A model generated the notes under the pieces. That model saw nothing but the letters and a program-made list of their open reading frames with translations. It did not search any database and was not told the origin of the DNA. A stretch of DNA of 64,000 bases from an uncultured Bacteroidia bacterium (lineage in GTDB: Bacteria > Bacteroidota > Bacteroidia > Bacteroidales > UBA932): NCBI GenBank assembly GCA_902762655.1, contig CACWOZ010000003.1:1-64000 (forward strand). The letters are read 5' to 3'. Below are positions 10,292 to 19,607 of this stretch, piece by piece. The stretch's first letter is position 1, and every line of letters starts with the position of its first letter. Both the position numbers and the translations under genes were made by a program.

Positions 10292-11281
10292 ATGGAATTA
10301 ACAGCCAAGCAACTTGCAGAGATTCTTCGGGGCACCGTCGACGGTGACCCCGAAGTTCGGATTACGACCTTTGCGAAAATTGAACACGGGAAGCCCGGCG
10401 CACTCAGTTTTTACGCGAATCCGAAGTATGAACAGTACGTGTACACTAGCAAATCCAGTATTCTGCTGGTGAATGCCGATTTCGAGCCGAAACAGAAGGT
10501 AGGCCCCACCATGGTGCGTGTCGAAAACGCCTACAATGCAGTGGCCGAGCTTCTTAAATATGTCTCCGACCAGCGCAAGATGTACCGCCGCCACCGTGCA
10601 TGGGGCAGCAGGATAGCATGCAGCGCCAAGTTGGGCAGGAAGGTATCCGTCGGTGCAGGCACCATCATCGGCAAGAGATGCAAGATTGGTGACTACGGTA
10701 TCATCCATGAGAATGTGACCATAGGTGCCGGCACAGTGATAGGCCATCACTGCATCATCTATCCCGGTGTTGTGATTTATCCCGGGATGAAGATAGGAGA
10801 CAATGTTATCCTCCATGCCAACTGCGTAATCGGTTCCGACGGATTCGGAAATGCACCCCAGCCGGACGGTACATGGAAGAAGATTGAACATCTTGGCAAC
10901 GTTGTCATTGGCGATAATGTCGAAATCGGTTCCGGTACCACGGTCGACCGTGCCGAGATGGAATCCACTATCATAGGAAACGGGGTCCGTATCGACAATC
11001 TCTGCCAGATTGCACACAACGTCGTGATAGGCGACAACACCGTGATGGCTTCGCAGTGCGGGGTCGCCGGTTCGGCCATCATCGGCAAAAACTGCATATT
11101 CGGTGGCCAGGTGGGCATCATGGGTCACATCAAGATCGCAGACAACACCACCGTTGGGGCACAGGCAGGAATCGCAGGTCCGGTGCGCAAGAGCGGGCAG
11201 ATACTCATCGGCTCCCCGGCTATTCCGCACATGCTTTACATGCGCAGTTATGCCAAGTTCAAGCAGGCCGGAGCCGAGTAA
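10292..11281 (+). CDS. lpxD: UDP-3-O-acylglucosamine N-acyltransferase LpxD
   Basis: Third enzyme of lipid A synthesis, adding a 3-hydroxyacyl chain to the 2-amino group of UDP-3-O-acylglucosamine. It has 329 residues: an N-terminal uridine-binding domain (1-100), then hexapeptide repeats rich in IG-x4-I building a left-handed beta-helix. The probable catalytic His is in LCQIAHNV near residue 240. It starts 3 nt after the FadL-like gene and is followed by lpxC and lpxA, so most of the early Raetz pathway is local. Confidence 0.95.
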   Translation: MELTAKQLAEILRGTVDGDPEVRITTFAKIEHGKPGALSFYANPKYEQYVYTSKSSILLVNADFEPKQKVGPTMVRVENAYNAVAELLKYVSDQRKMYRRHRAWGSRIACSAKLGRKVSVGAGTIIGKRCKIGDYGIIHENVTIGAGTVIGHHCIIYPGVVIYPGMKIGDNVILHANCVIGSDGFGNAPQPDGTWKKIEHLGNVVIGDNVEIGSGTTVDRAEMESTIIGNGVRIDNLCQIAHNVVIGDNTVMASQCGVAGSAIIGKNCIFGGQVGIMGHIKIADNTTVGAQAGIAGPVRKSGQILIGSPAIPHMLYMRSYAKFKQAGAE

Positions 11282-11305
11282 TGCGGGGATAATCAAAATA
11301 TTTGC

Positions 11306-11313
11306 TATCTTTG
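11306..11313 (+). promoter_or_regulatory. -7 box of lpxC
   Basis: TATCTTTG lies 9 nt before the lpxC ATG, between lpxD and lpxC. It suggests an internal promoter, so lpxC and lpxA can be expressed without lpxD. Confidence 0.55.
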
Positions 11314-11322
11314 CGGGCTATT

Positions 11323-12219
11323 ATGAAAGAACGTACTCTCAGCAAGAGCTGCAAATTCGAAGGAAAAGGCCTCCATACAGGTGTTTATTCACATATGACA
11401 GTCTGCCCGGCGGAATCCGGGACGGGTATTGTTTTTGTCCGCACCGATCTTGGTGAAACTATCCCTGCACTTGCAGAAAATGTTTCCAGCACGGCCCGCT
11501 GTACCCTTATTTCCAAAGGAGAGGCAAGCGTCTCCACCATCGAGCATCTTATGTCGGCCTTCACCGGACTCGGTATCGACAATGCCATAGTCGAAATAGA
11601 CAATGGCGAGGTCCCCATTCTGGACGGAAGCGCCCGCTTCTATGCAAAGGCCTTTGCCGAGGCCGGCATTGAGGAGCAGGATGTCGAGAGGAAGTATTTC
11701 GATATTCCCGAAACCGTAGAGGTCAAGGACGAGAAAAGCGGCTCCTGGGTTCGTATCGAGCCTGCCGACCATCTCTCCTACGATATCACTGTCGATTTCA
11801 ACTCCCATGTACTGGGAGTCCAGACGGCCCACTGGGATGAGACTGCCGACTATGCTTCGCAGATAGCGGACTGTCGTACATTTGTCTTCTTCCATGAGGT
11901 CCAATTCCTTGCAAGCCAGGGGCTTGTGAAAGGCGGCGATGTAGACAACGCCATTGTTGTGGTGGAGCATCCGGTAGACGATGCCACCGTCGCCCATATG
12001 GCGGAACTTTTCAACCAACCGAAACTTTCAGTCACCCCCGAGGGCTATCTCAGCAATCTTGTGCTGAATTTCCCCGACGAATGCGGCCGGCACAAACTGC
12101 TCGACCTCATCGGTGACATCCGGCTCGCAGGCGGATACCTCCGGGCCCATATAAGCGCGTACAAACCTGGCCATACGATTAACACAAATGCGGCCAAGGC
12201 CGTTCAGAAATTGATTTGA
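11323..12219 (+). CDS. lpxC: UDP-3-O-acyl-N-acetylglucosamine deacetylase LpxC, unfused
   Basis: Zinc deacetylase for the committed step of lipid A synthesis. Expected residues are visible: His75 in TIEHLMSA, His257 and Asp261 in GRHKLLDLIGD as metal ligands, and the catalytic His284 in YKPGHT. It has 298 residues, the size of the E. coli enzyme. In many Bacteroidota LpxC is fused to FabZ; here the frame stops after the deacetylase domain and lpxA follows within 5 nt, so FabZ must be encoded elsewhere. The ATG at 11323 is chosen because it follows a -7 box; an in-frame start at 11302 would overlap that box. Confidence 0.93.
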   Translation: MKERTLSKSCKFEGKGLHTGVYSHMTVCPAESGTGIVFVRTDLGETIPALAENVSSTARCTLISKGEASVSTIEHLMSAFTGLGIDNAIVEIDNGEVPILDGSARFYAKAFAEAGIEEQDVERKYFDIPETVEVKDEKSGSWVRIEPADHLSYDITVDFNSHVLGVQTAHWDETADYASQIADCRTFVFFHEVQFLASQGLVKGGDVDNAIVVVEHPVDDATVAHMAELFNQPKLSVTPEGYLSNLVLNFPDECGRHKLLDLIGDIRLAGGYLRAHISAYKPGHTINTNAAKAVQKLI

Positions 12220-12223
12220 GATT

Positions 12224-13036
12224 ATGGCAAACATCCATCCTCTTGCCTGCGTAAGTCCTCTCGCCAAACTAGGCGAGCATGTTGAAGTAGGCCCCTATGC
12301 CTTCATCGACGCCAATGTCGAGATAGGCGACTATACCAAAGTACATCCCCACGCGACCATATTCCCCTATGTAAAGATAGGAGAGCATTGTGAGGTTTTC
12401 CCCGGCGCTGTCGTAGGTGCGATTCCCCAGGACCTGAAGTTCGACGGAGAAGTCACTTATGTCGAGATTGGCGATTATGTCACTATCCGTGAGTGCGCCA
12501 CTATCAACCGCGGCACAAAGGCTAGTGGAAAAGGCGTTACCAAGATCGGAAACCATACCCTTATAATGTCGTACGTGCATGTAGCGCATGACTGCACCGT
12601 TGGCAACCACTGCATCCTCGTGAGTTATGTCGGCATCGCCGGCGAAACCGACGTTGACGATTGGGCGATCCTCGGAGGCAGTACCGTGGTGCATCAGTTC
12701 ACCCATATCGGAAAGCATGCCATGATAGGCGGCGGCAGCAAGATCAACAAGGATATCCCTCCTTATTCCCTCTGCGGCCGCGAGCCCGTGTGCTATGCCG
12801 GTGTCAACCTGGTCGGCCTTCGCCGCCGCGGATTCGACAGCGACACCATTCGCAATATCAAGGATATCTACGATATGCTCTATTTCCAGGGCTACAACAT
12901 TTCGGATGCCTGCGCCCGAATCCAACTCGGATTTCCGGACAGCCCCGAGAAGGACGAGATCCTGAATTTCATCCGCAATTCCAAGCGCGGCATTGTGCGT
13001 GGAAGCGACAACCGCGAGAAAGTAATCATCGAGTAG
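12224..13036 (+). CDS. lpxA: UDP-N-acetylglucosamine O-acyltransferase LpxA
   Basis: First enzyme of lipid A synthesis, transferring a 3-hydroxyacyl chain from ACP to UDP-GlcNAc. It has 270 residues of hexapeptide repeats forming a left-handed beta-helix, with the catalytic His122 in VAHDC and a C-terminal helical domain from about residue 190. The motif GAIPQDLKF near residue 65 is typical of LpxA. It follows lpxC by 4 nt and its stop codon overlaps the GTG of the WbqC-like gene, so all these genes are probably co-translated. Confidence 0.95.
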   Translation: MANIHPLACVSPLAKLGEHVEVGPYAFIDANVEIGDYTKVHPHATIFPYVKIGEHCEVFPGAVVGAIPQDLKFDGEVTYVEIGDYVTIRECATINRGTKASGKGVTKIGNHTLIMSYVHVAHDCTVGNHCILVSYVGIAGETDVDDWAILGGSTVVHQFTHIGKHAMIGGGSKINKDIPPYSLCGREPVCYAGVNLVGLRRRGFDSDTIRNIKDIYDMLYFQGYNISDACARIQLGFPDSPEKDEILNFIRNSKRGIVRGSDNREKVIIE

Positions 13037-13656
13037 TGCTGCTCACTACCGCATACTTCCCCCCTATAGAATACTTCGCTCTTCTTGCGAAGTATTCTGT
13101 CGTTTATATGGAGGCGTGCGAGAATTATCAGAAGCAGAGTTACCGCAACCGCTGCAGGATTCTGACTGCGAATGGTGTGGAGGCTTTGAACGTGCCGGTG
13201 GTGCACGAGAATGGTACGTTTTCGTTGCCAATCAAGAAGATACGTGTAGATTACAGCACGCCCTGGGTTCTCCGGACAGAACGCGCCATCGAATCTGCGT
13301 ACAGTTCTTCCCCGTTTTTCCTCTACTACCGCGATGCCATTTTCGCCATTCTCGATTCGCATCCTGCTACCCTTTGGGAACTGAACCGCCGCATCATCGA
13401 TTTTTTCTGCGCCAAAATCGGCATTGCGCCGGAAATCCGGGAAACTTTCGATTTTGTTCCGGCCGGCACGGACGGGGGAGACTACCGGCCCGTCATCCAT
13501 CCGAAGCGGCCCAACAATATTATGCGGGACCTGGGTCTGGAGAGGCCCTACTGGCAGGTATTCCAGGATAAATTCGGCTTCGTGCCCGGGCTCTCCATTA
13601 TGGACCTCCTCTTCAACGAAGGTCCCGAATCCATTTGCCTGCTCCGCTGTCCCTAA
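13036..13656 (+). CDS. WbqC-like family protein
   Basis: Protein of 206 residues matching the WbqC-like family, found in polysaccharide and glycolipid gene clusters. It begins TTAYFPPIEYFALL and contains YQKQSYRNRCRI and a C-terminal MDLLFNEGPES, all typical of the family. The start is inferred as GTG at 13036, sharing one base with the lpxA stop codon (TAGTG); no ATG lies in the region. Its position after lpxA suggests a role in lipid A or surface-glycan assembly, but no reaction is established for the family. Confidence 0.8.
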   Translation: MLLTTAYFPPIEYFALLAKYSVVYMEACENYQKQSYRNRCRILTANGVEALNVPVVHENGTFSLPIKKIRVDYSTPWVLRTERAIESAYSSSPFFLYYRDAIFAILDSHPATLWELNRRIIDFFCAKIGIAPEIRETFDFVPAGTDGGDYRPVIHPKRPNNIMRDLGLERPYWQVFQDKFGFVPGLSIMDLLFNEGPESICLLRCP

Positions 13657-13686
13657 ATCCCGGACAGCGTGCACGCCAAAGGGGAA

Positions 13687-15072
13687 TTAAAGACGGATTT
13701 TATGTGCGGCGAGGAGCAGGCGGCCGATGGACGTGCCGACGCCGAACAGATGAGAGTCGCTGCTGCGCGGGGCTTTTTTGCCGGGAGATGCCATTTTCAG
13801 GCGGAGTTCGTCGCTGCTTAAAGGCAGGGCGCGGGCGGTGACTTCGGCGCCGGGCCAGTGGGAGGCGAAGTCGCGTAGGGACTGCTTTCCGAATGAGGCA
13901 ACCTCTTGAATCTCAAAGCATTTGCCGTATCCGGCCAATTCCTTCATCGCGCCCGCCTTATGTGCCGTAACTGAATCCGCCGTAACTGAATCGAAAGAAT
14001 CGATGCAATATAAGTGTGCCGATGGACCGAGTTTGCGCAGGCCGAAGCGAGCGCTTAAAAGATTAAATGCGCCGCTTTTGGAAAGAGCCGGCCCGGGTTC
14101 GAAGAGGATTTGGCCAGGAACCGGGGCCTCGGAAATATACTTGGGAACCGCCGCCTTTTCTTCGGACCTGCGGAAACGTAAACTGTCGTTAAAAACCGGA
14201 ACGGTATCTGAAGCGTGGCAGGCAACGACTACGTCCGCTTCTCCATCGAAGCCCGGCACCATCAACAGCAGCAACTCTTTGCATTCTCCCTCAGCCTCCA
14301 CGACGTATACTGACTTCACGCAGTGGAACTTGTTCAGCATAAGCGAGATATCTGCCATCGGCGATAACTTCAGCATCATCCGGCAGCCGCGGCTCAAAAC
14401 AATGTCCTGCAGTGCCAGCACGTCCGGAGAGCAGTCCTCGGGAAGAAACACCTTTCTGCCCTCGGAGCGACGTGCAGGATCGGCAAAAACCAGGTCCGGC
14501 CTGAAGGAATCCAGCAGAGACGGCAGGGATTCAGGCGTGATGCAGAGCCCGCTGAACTCCACGTTGCGGCATCCGAGACGGAGGAGATTTGCACGGGCGG
14601 CCTCAAGCAGCAGAGGATTCATCTCGTTGTAAAGTACGCGGTCGGCGATGAGGGAAAACTGCCAGCAGTCCACTCCCAGTCCTCCGGTGAGATCGGCGAT
14701 TCGCAGGGATGTAGGAAGTGCCGGTTGCAGGCTTGCGGAGGAGCAATGCCCGGACCGGGGGCCCTTTACGGGACACGGCCGGGCCCTTTGCTCCTCGCGG
14801 ATTGCATTGAGCGGCAACCGGCATACCCCTTCTGCCACTGCGGCCTTGTACCGGGCCGTGGAGGTGCTGCTGCACTGCTCCGCACTGAGGGCGACCGGGC
14901 ATACAAGCGCAGGATCGGCATACCACTCCGGCACCTTGTAGCGCAACTTGCGCCTGGCTGCGATGCATTCGGCTGCGAGGGCTACGTCGACATCAGGATA
15001 CCGATCCCGGTGCAGTACCAGATCGGAAATGTCGTCGTTTTGATGCTGAACAACGAAGTCTGCCAGATTCAT
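13687..15072 (-). CDS. THUMP-like-domain SAM-dependent methyltransferase with in-frame insert
   Basis: Protein of 461 residues resembling the Bacteroidota class I methyltransferases with a C-terminal THUMP-like domain. The SAM-binding motif I is ADLTGGLGVD near residue 128, motif IV-like FADPARR near 200. An N-terminal helical region precedes the fold. RNA modification is likely but the target is unknown. Residues of about 85-120 are Pro/Arg/Ser-rich, unlike the rest, and correspond exactly to a nested inverted repeat in the DNA (14719-14823), so the linker appears to derive from an inserted palindromic element. The gene is divergent from rimP. Confidence 0.8.
   Translation of the reverse strand: MNLADFVVQHQNDDISDLVLHRDRYPDVDVALAAECIAARRKLRYKVPEWYADPALVCPVALSAEQCSSTSTARYKAAVAEGVCRLPLNAIREEQRARPCPVKGPRSGHCSSASLQPALPTSLRIADLTGGLGVDCWQFSLIADRVLYNEMNPLLLEAARANLLRLGCRNVEFSGLCITPESLPSLLDSFRPDLVFADPARRSEGRKVFLPEDCSPDVLALQDIVLSRGCRMMLKLSPMADISLMLNKFHCVKSVYVVEAEGECKELLLLMVPGFDGEADVVVACHASDTVPVFNDSLRFRRSEEKAAVPKYISEAPVPGQILFEPGPALSKSGAFNLLSARFGLRKLGPSAHLYCIDSFDSVTADSVTAHKAGAMKELAGYGKCFEIQEVASFGKQSLRDFASHWPGAEVTARALPLSSDELRLKMASPGKKAPRSSDSHLFGVGTSIGRLLLAAHKIRL
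14719..14823. repeat. Nested palindromic element inside the methyltransferase gene
   Basis: Outer arms TGCCGGTTGC (719-728) and GCAACCGGCA (814-823) are perfectly complementary, and inner arms GAGGAGCAA (738-746) and TTGCTCCTC (788-796) as well, with GCCCGG/CCGGGC (748-753 and 779-784) inside. Positions are 14xxx. The 105-bp element is read in frame and encodes the low-complexity linker before the SAM-binding motif. Confidence 0.75.
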
Positions 15073-15097
15073 ATCACAAAAATACTAAAAATGTTGA

Positions 15098-15122
15098 TAA
15101 CGGTCCACCACGCGGACCGTTA
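15098..15122. repeat. Inverted repeat in the methyltransferase-rimP divergent region
   Basis: TAACGGTCC (15098-15106) and GGACCGTTA (15114-15122) are perfect 9-bp arms around a 7-base loop. It shares the GGACCGTT arm with a second palindrome at 15150-15174. An operator or a transcript hairpin is possible. Confidence 0.7.
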
Positions 15123-15149
15123 TGCGCGTTTTAGCGGGCTTTTTGCCAT

Positions 15150-15174
15150 CAACGGCCCAAACTTTGGACCGTTG
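15150..15174. repeat. Second inverted repeat sharing an arm with the first
   Basis: Arms at 15150-15161 (CAACGGCCCAAA) and 15163-15174 (TTTGGACCGTTG) pair over 12 positions with one mismatch around a single central base. The compact, nearly loopless form looks more like a protein-binding site than an RNA hairpin. It lies just upstream of the rimP -33 box. Confidence 0.7.
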
Positions 15175-15196
15175 TGCACACTGCCGGCACATCGGG

Positions 15197-15228
15197 TTTG
15201 CGTATTATTTAAAAAAATGCTATATTTG
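15197..15228 (+). promoter_or_regulatory. Promoter of rimP-nusA-infB
   Basis: -33 TTTG (15197-15200), a 20-bp spacer and -7 TATATTTG (15221-15228) match the Bacteroidales consensus. The leader to the rimP ATG at 15281 is about 45 nt and contains a terminator-like hairpin. Confidence 0.75.
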
Positions 15229-15245
15229 CATTCGTGAACGAGATA

Positions 15246-15270
15246 GAGGCCGCAAGGTCCTCTTTTTTTT
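15246..15270 (+). terminator. Terminator-like hairpin in the rimP leader (possible attenuator)
   Basis: GAGGCC pairs with GG(U)CCUC around a GCAA tetraloop, followed directly by eight Ts (15263-15270). It sits between the promoter and the rimP start codon, so it could attenuate the operon encoding the elongation factor NusA. Autoregulation through premature termination is known for nusA operons elsewhere; here it is inference. Confidence 0.6.
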
Positions 15271-15280
15271 ATTATGTGAT

Positions 15281-15544
15281 ATGGAAAAAACTGAACTTCA
15301 ACCGGTATTGGAAAAAGCCGCCGCTGAGCGTGCCTGCACCATCGTCCAGCTCGACGTGGACGACGACAACAACATCGAAGTGACCATCGACAAAGAGGGA
15401 GGCGCCGACCTTGCCGACTGCGAATATGTGCACCGTGCGGTGCTCGCAGCCTTCGACAGGGATATCGAAGACTACGCCCTGACCGTCGGAACGGCCGGCA
15501 TCAGTTCGGAAGAGGCCGATGAATTGCTTGCAAACGAAAAATAA
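15281..15544 (+). CDS. rimP: Ribosome maturation factor RimP, N-terminal domain only
   Basis: An 87-residue protein matching the N-terminal alpha/beta domain of RimP, needed for 30S assembly. It has the acidic block VTIDKEGG, the ADCEYVHRAV helix and the motif YALTVGTAGI, then stops after a short helix. RimP is usually about 150 residues with a C-terminal SH3-like domain; none is present, and nusA begins 12 nt after the stop, leaving no room for a frameshifted remainder. Position directly before nusA and infB supports the identity. Start ATG at 15281, after the leader hairpin. Confidence 0.82.
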   Translation: MEKTELQPVLEKAAAERACTIVQLDVDDDNNIEVTIDKEGGADLADCEYVHRAVLAAFDRDIEDYALTVGTAGISSEEADELLANEK

Positions 15545-15556
15545 ATCAAAATACAA

Positions 15557-16843
15557 ATGAACAAAGAAGAAAAAGTTACTCTGATTGACGCCTTCAAGGA
15601 CTTCAAGGAAGAGAAGAACATCGACCGCCCGGTGATGATGGGCGTGCTCAAGGACGTGTTCCTGACCCAGATTGCCAAGACCTACGGATCTGCCGACAAT
15701 TTCGACGTCATCGTCAATGTCGACAAGGGTACCTGCGAAATCTACCAGAACTTCGAGATTGTCGAAGAGGTTGAGAACCCCGCAGCAGAGATGACCCTCG
15801 AGGAGGTCCGCAAGGACAGCGGAGACGACGACTACGAGATCGGCGACACCTATGCCAAGATCCTCCCTCTCTCCGCATTTGGCCGTCGCGGCATCCTGAA
15901 CATCCGCCAGAACCTCCAGGGCCGCATCATGGACATCGAGAAGGCCAATGTCTACAAGAAGTACTCCGAGAAGGTCGGCGAAGTGTTCACCGGCGAGATC
16001 TACCAGACCTGGTCACGCGAGGTGCTGCTTCTCGACGAAGACGGCAACGAACTCCACATCCCCAAGGAAGAGCAGATTCCCGGCGAGCGTTTCAAGAAGA
16101 ACGACACCGTCCGCGCTATCATCAAGAAGGTGGAGATGCGCAACAATACCACTCCTTACATCACCCTTTCCCGCGTCGATCCCGACTTCCTGGCCCGCCT
16201 CTTCGAGATGGAGGTTCCCGAAATCGCAGACGGCCTCATCACCATCAAGAAGGTCGTCCGCGTGCCCGGTGAGCGTGCCAAGGTGGCGGTAGAGTCCTAC
16301 GATGAGCGTATCGACCCTATCGGAGCCTGCATCGGCGTCAAGGGCGGCCGCGTGATCGGCATCGTCCGCGAACTCCGCAACGAGAACATCGACGTTCTCC
16401 AGTGGTCCTCCAATCCCAAACTCCTCATCCAGCGCGCCCTCACTCCCGCACGCGTCAGCTCCATAGACATGGGCGAAACTCCCGAGGATAAGGTGAAAGT
16501 TTACATGCTTCCCGAGGAAGTGCAGAAGGGTATCGGCCGCGGCGGTGTGAACGTGCAGCTTGCCGGCATGCTCGTAGGCCGTGAAATCGAGGTATGGCGT
16601 GAGACTCCGAAAGGCGAGGTCGCTGCCGAAGAGGAAGATGATGTCGCACTCGAGGAATTCACCAATCCGGAGTATGGCCGCACCATCGACGGATGGGTTA
16701 TCGACAAACTCAAGAGCATCGGCTGCGACACCGCCCGCAGCGTACTTGCTATCGATCCGGAAGACCTTGCCAAGCGTGCAGATCTCGACATGGAGACCGT
16801 CGAGGATGTCCGCAGCATTCTCTCCGCAGAATTCGAAGATTAA
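15557..16843 (+). CDS. nusA: Transcription termination/antitermination factor NusA
   Basis: NusA of 428 residues binds RNA polymerase and modulates pausing, termination and antitermination. Domain order: N-terminal polymerase-binding domain (1-125), S1 domain (about 130-200), KH1 and KH2 (about 225-345, with GACIGVKGGRV and GIGRGGVNV), then an acidic linker and a C-terminal helix-hairpin-helix-like segment (IDGWVIDKLKSIGCDTARSVL). It lies 12 nt after rimP and 25 nt before infB, the classical operon order. Confidence 0.95.
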   Translation: MNKEEKVTLIDAFKDFKEEKNIDRPVMMGVLKDVFLTQIAKTYGSADNFDVIVNVDKGTCEIYQNFEIVEEVENPAAEMTLEEVRKDSGDDDYEIGDTYAKILPLSAFGRRGILNIRQNLQGRIMDIEKANVYKKYSEKVGEVFTGEIYQTWSREVLLLDEDGNELHIPKEEQIPGERFKKNDTVRAIIKKVEMRNNTTPYITLSRVDPDFLARLFEMEVPEIADGLITIKKVVRVPGERAKVAVESYDERIDPIGACIGVKGGRVIGIVRELRNENIDVLQWSSNPKLLIQRALTPARVSSIDMGETPEDKVKVYMLPEEVQKGIGRGGVNVQLAGMLVGREIEVWRETPKGEVAAEEEDDVALEEFTNPEYGRTIDGWVIDKLKSIGCDTARSVLAIDPEDLAKRADLDMETVEDVRSILSAEFED

Positions 16844-16868
16844 TTTTAGAAAGAAAAGGGGTTAATAT

Positions 16869-19595
16869 ATGGCAGAAATCAGACTAAACAAGATAATGCG
16901 GCAGTTCAATATCGGACTGCAGGACCTTGTGGACTTCCTCAAGGCCCAGGGGGCGGACGTGGAGGAGAATCCTAATGCAAAGTTTTCCGATGAATATCTC
17001 CCTGCTATCCAGAAGCAGTTCGGGGCGGACCTGAAAGCTGCGGAGGAAGCCAATGAAAGGGCGATAAAGATGTCGGATATCCTGGAGAATTCCGGGAGGA
17101 AGAAGGAAGAGCAGGCCGAGGAGGAAGAGGAGGAGCGCGTCATTGTGCGTACTAATACACTTGCGCACAAGAAGAGCGAGCCGAAGGCTGAGCCCGAACC
17201 GGAGCCTGTAGCCGAGCCGGAACCCGAACCTGCTCCGGAACCGGAGCCCGAGCCGGTACAGACGGTCGCAGAAGTCGGAAATGCGGTCTCTTCCGCTGAA
17301 AATGCTCCAGAGCCCGATTCCGCATCTGCTCCGGAGCCCGAACCGGAACCCGAGCCCGAACCCGCTCCGGAACCGGAACCCGAGCCCGTGAAGCCCGCAC
17401 CCGAAGAACCCGCCCCTGCCGTTGCTGAAAAAACCCCTGCAGCACCGAAGGAAGACGGCTTCAAGGTTGTCGGCAAGATAGACCTTTCCCAGTTCGACAG
17501 GAAGCCCGCAAAGAAGCGTGAACGCATCGCTAAGGGCACCCAGAAGGTGGATGTTGCAAAGGCAGGTGCCAATATCGAGCGCAGCCCCAAGAAGGACAAG
17601 AATGCATCCCAGCAGCAGGGTGGCGGCAAGGGCCGCAAGCGCGACCGCTTCAAACCCGCCATGACCGAGGCCGAACTGGAAGAGATGCAGAAAGAGATCC
17701 AGAAGCAGGTCAAGGAAACCTACGCCAAGATGAACGAAGGCAAGAAAAACAACTTCGGAGCGAAGTACCGCAAGGAGAAGCGCGAACTTGCCGCACAGCG
17801 TACCCAGGAGGAACTCGAACAGCAGTCCGCCGAGAAGAAGGTGCTGAAAGTCACCGAGTTCGTCACTGTCAACGATCTCGCCACCCTCATGAACAACACC
17901 CCTGTGAACAACGTCATCGGAGCGTGCATGAGCCTTGGACTGATGGTATCCATCAACCAGCGTCTCGACGCCGAAGCCCTTGTGCTCGTAGCCGAGGAGT
18001 TCGGATATAAAGTAGAGTTCGTAGGTGCCGAGCTTACCAACGAAATCGAGTCTGCAGAAGTCGCAGACAAGGAGGAGGATCTCGTTTCCCGTCCTCCGGT
18101 CATCACCGTGATGGGTCACGTCGACCATGGTAAGACCTCCCTGCTCGACTACATCCGCAAGACCAATGTCATCGCCGGTGAAGCTGGTGGTATCACCCAG
18201 CACATCGGTGCATACAACGTGCGCCTCGAGGATGGCCGCCGTATCACCTTCCTGGATACCCCGGGACATGAGGCCTTCACCGCCATGCGTGCCCGCGGTG
18301 CGCAGATGACCGACCTCGCCATCATCATTATCGCAGCCGACGACGCCGTGATGCCCCAGACCGTTGAGGCAATCAACCACGCACAGGCTGCCGGCGTGCC
18401 TATGGTGTTCGCAATCAACAAGATAGATAAGCCCGGCGCATCTGCCGACAAGATCTACCAGCAGCTCTCCCAGATGAACATCCTCACCGAGGCCTGGGGC
18501 GGCAAGTACCAGTGCCAGGAGATATCCGCAAAGCATGGTCTCAATGTCGACAAACTCCTCGAGAAGGTGCTTCTCGAAGCCGATATGCTCAACCTCAAGG
18601 CGAACCCCAAACGCCTTGCTCAAGGTGCCGTCATCGAGTCTTCGCTCGACAAGGGCCGTGGCTATCTCGCCACTATCCTCGTGCAGAACGGAACTCTGCA
18701 TCAGGGTGATATCATCCTGAGCGGCAGTTTCTTCGGCCGTGTGAAGAGCATGTTCAACGAGCGCGGCCAGCGAGTGATGGAAGCCGGCCCTTCCACCCCT
18801 GTATCCGTCCTCGGTCTGAACGGAGCTCCCGCCGCAGGAGAGAAGTTCAATGTGCTCACCGACGAGAAGGAGGCCAAGAGCATCGCCGCCAAGCGCGAGC
18901 AACTCATCCGCATCCAGGGCATCAAGACGCAGAAGCACATGACCCTCGAAGAGATCGGCCGCCGTATCAGCATCGGCAACTTCAAGGAACTCAACATCAT
19001 CGTCAAGGGTGATGTGGACGGCTCCGTCGAGGCTCTGTCCGACTCCCTCATCAAGCTCAGCACCGAGCAGATCCGCGTGAACGTCATCCACAAGGCCGTG
19101 GGTGCCATCTCCGAAAGCGATATCCTGCTCGCCGAGGCATCCGACGCAGTCATCATCGGATTCCAGGTGCGTCCTACCGTCGAGGCCCGCAAGGCAGCCG
19201 AAAAGGAAGGCATCGAAATCCGCCTCTATTCCGTCATCTACGACGCCATCAATGAAGTCAAGGACGGTATGGAGGGTATGCTCGAGCCCGAGAAGAAGGA
19301 AGAGGTCATCGCCACCGCCGAAATCAAGCAGACCTTCCACATCAGCAAGGTCGGCACCATCGCCGGCTGTATCATGCGCGAAGGAAAGATGGTTCCCAAG
19401 GTGCAGGTGCGCCTGATCCGCGACGGCATCGTGGTCTACACCGGCGAACTTGGTTCGCTGAAGGTTGGCAAGGACGATGTCAAGGAGGTTGCCGCCGGCA
19501 AGGAATGCGGTATGAGCATCGCCGGATTCAACGACATCAAGGAAGGCGACTTCATCGAAGCCTTCAAGATCGTGGAAATCAAGAGGACACTGTAA
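16869..19595 (+). CDS. infB: Translation initiation factor IF-2
   Basis: GTPase of 908 residues delivering fMet-tRNA to the 30S subunit. A short IF2_N domain (1-55) is followed by a long disordered linker with Glu-Pro dipeptide repeats (about residues 103-180) and a basic stretch (about 200-310). The G1 motif GHVDHGKT is near residue 416, then DTPGHEAF and NKIDKPGA; domains II to IV follow. The EP repeat is encoded by GARCCNGAR-type triplet repeats and is likely to vary in length between strains. It follows nusA closely and precedes ettA by 12 nt. Confidence 0.97.
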   Translation: MAEIRLNKIMRQFNIGLQDLVDFLKAQGADVEENPNAKFSDEYLPAIQKQFGADLKAAEEANERAIKMSDILENSGRKKEEQAEEEEEERVIVRTNTLAHKKSEPKAEPEPEPVAEPEPEPAPEPEPEPVQTVAEVGNAVSSAENAPEPDSASAPEPEPEPEPEPAPEPEPEPVKPAPEEPAPAVAEKTPAAPKEDGFKVVGKIDLSQFDRKPAKKRERIAKGTQKVDVAKAGANIERSPKKDKNASQQQGGGKGRKRDRFKPAMTEAELEEMQKEIQKQVKETYAKMNEGKKNNFGAKYRKEKRELAAQRTQEELEQQSAEKKVLKVTEFVTVNDLATLMNNTPVNNVIGACMSLGLMVSINQRLDAEALVLVAEEFGYKVEFVGAELTNEIESAEVADKEEDLVSRPPVITVMGHVDHGKTSLLDYIRKTNVIAGEAGGITQHIGAYNVRLEDGRRITFLDTPGHEAFTAMRARGAQMTDLAIIIIAADDAVMPQTVEAINHAQAAGVPMVFAINKIDKPGASADKIYQQLSQMNILTEAWGGKYQCQEISAKHGLNVDKLLEKVLLEADMLNLKANPKRLAQGAVIESSLDKGRGYLATILVQNGTLHQGDIILSGSFFGRVKSMFNERGQRVMEAGPSTPVSVLGLNGAPAAGEKFNVLTDEKEAKSIAAKREQLIRIQGIKTQKHMTLEEIGRRISIGNFKELNIIVKGDVDGSVEALSDSLIKLSTEQIRVNVIHKAVGAISESDILLAEASDAVIIGFQVRPTVEARKAAEKEGIEIRLYSVIYDAINEVKDGMEGMLEPEKKEEVIATAEIKQTFHISKVGTIAGCIMREGKMVPKVQVRLIRDGIVVYTGELGSLKVGKDDVKEVAAGKECGMSIAGFNDIKEGDFIEAFKIVEIKRTL

Positions 19596-19607
19596 AGCGC
19601 CCCCTTT

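Noticed and set aside
17170..17400. Regular repeats suggesting a CRISPR or minisatellite
   Set aside because: They encode Glu-Pro repeats in the IF-2 linker, with no spacers and in frame throughout. No CRISPR array or cas gene was seen anywhere in the window.
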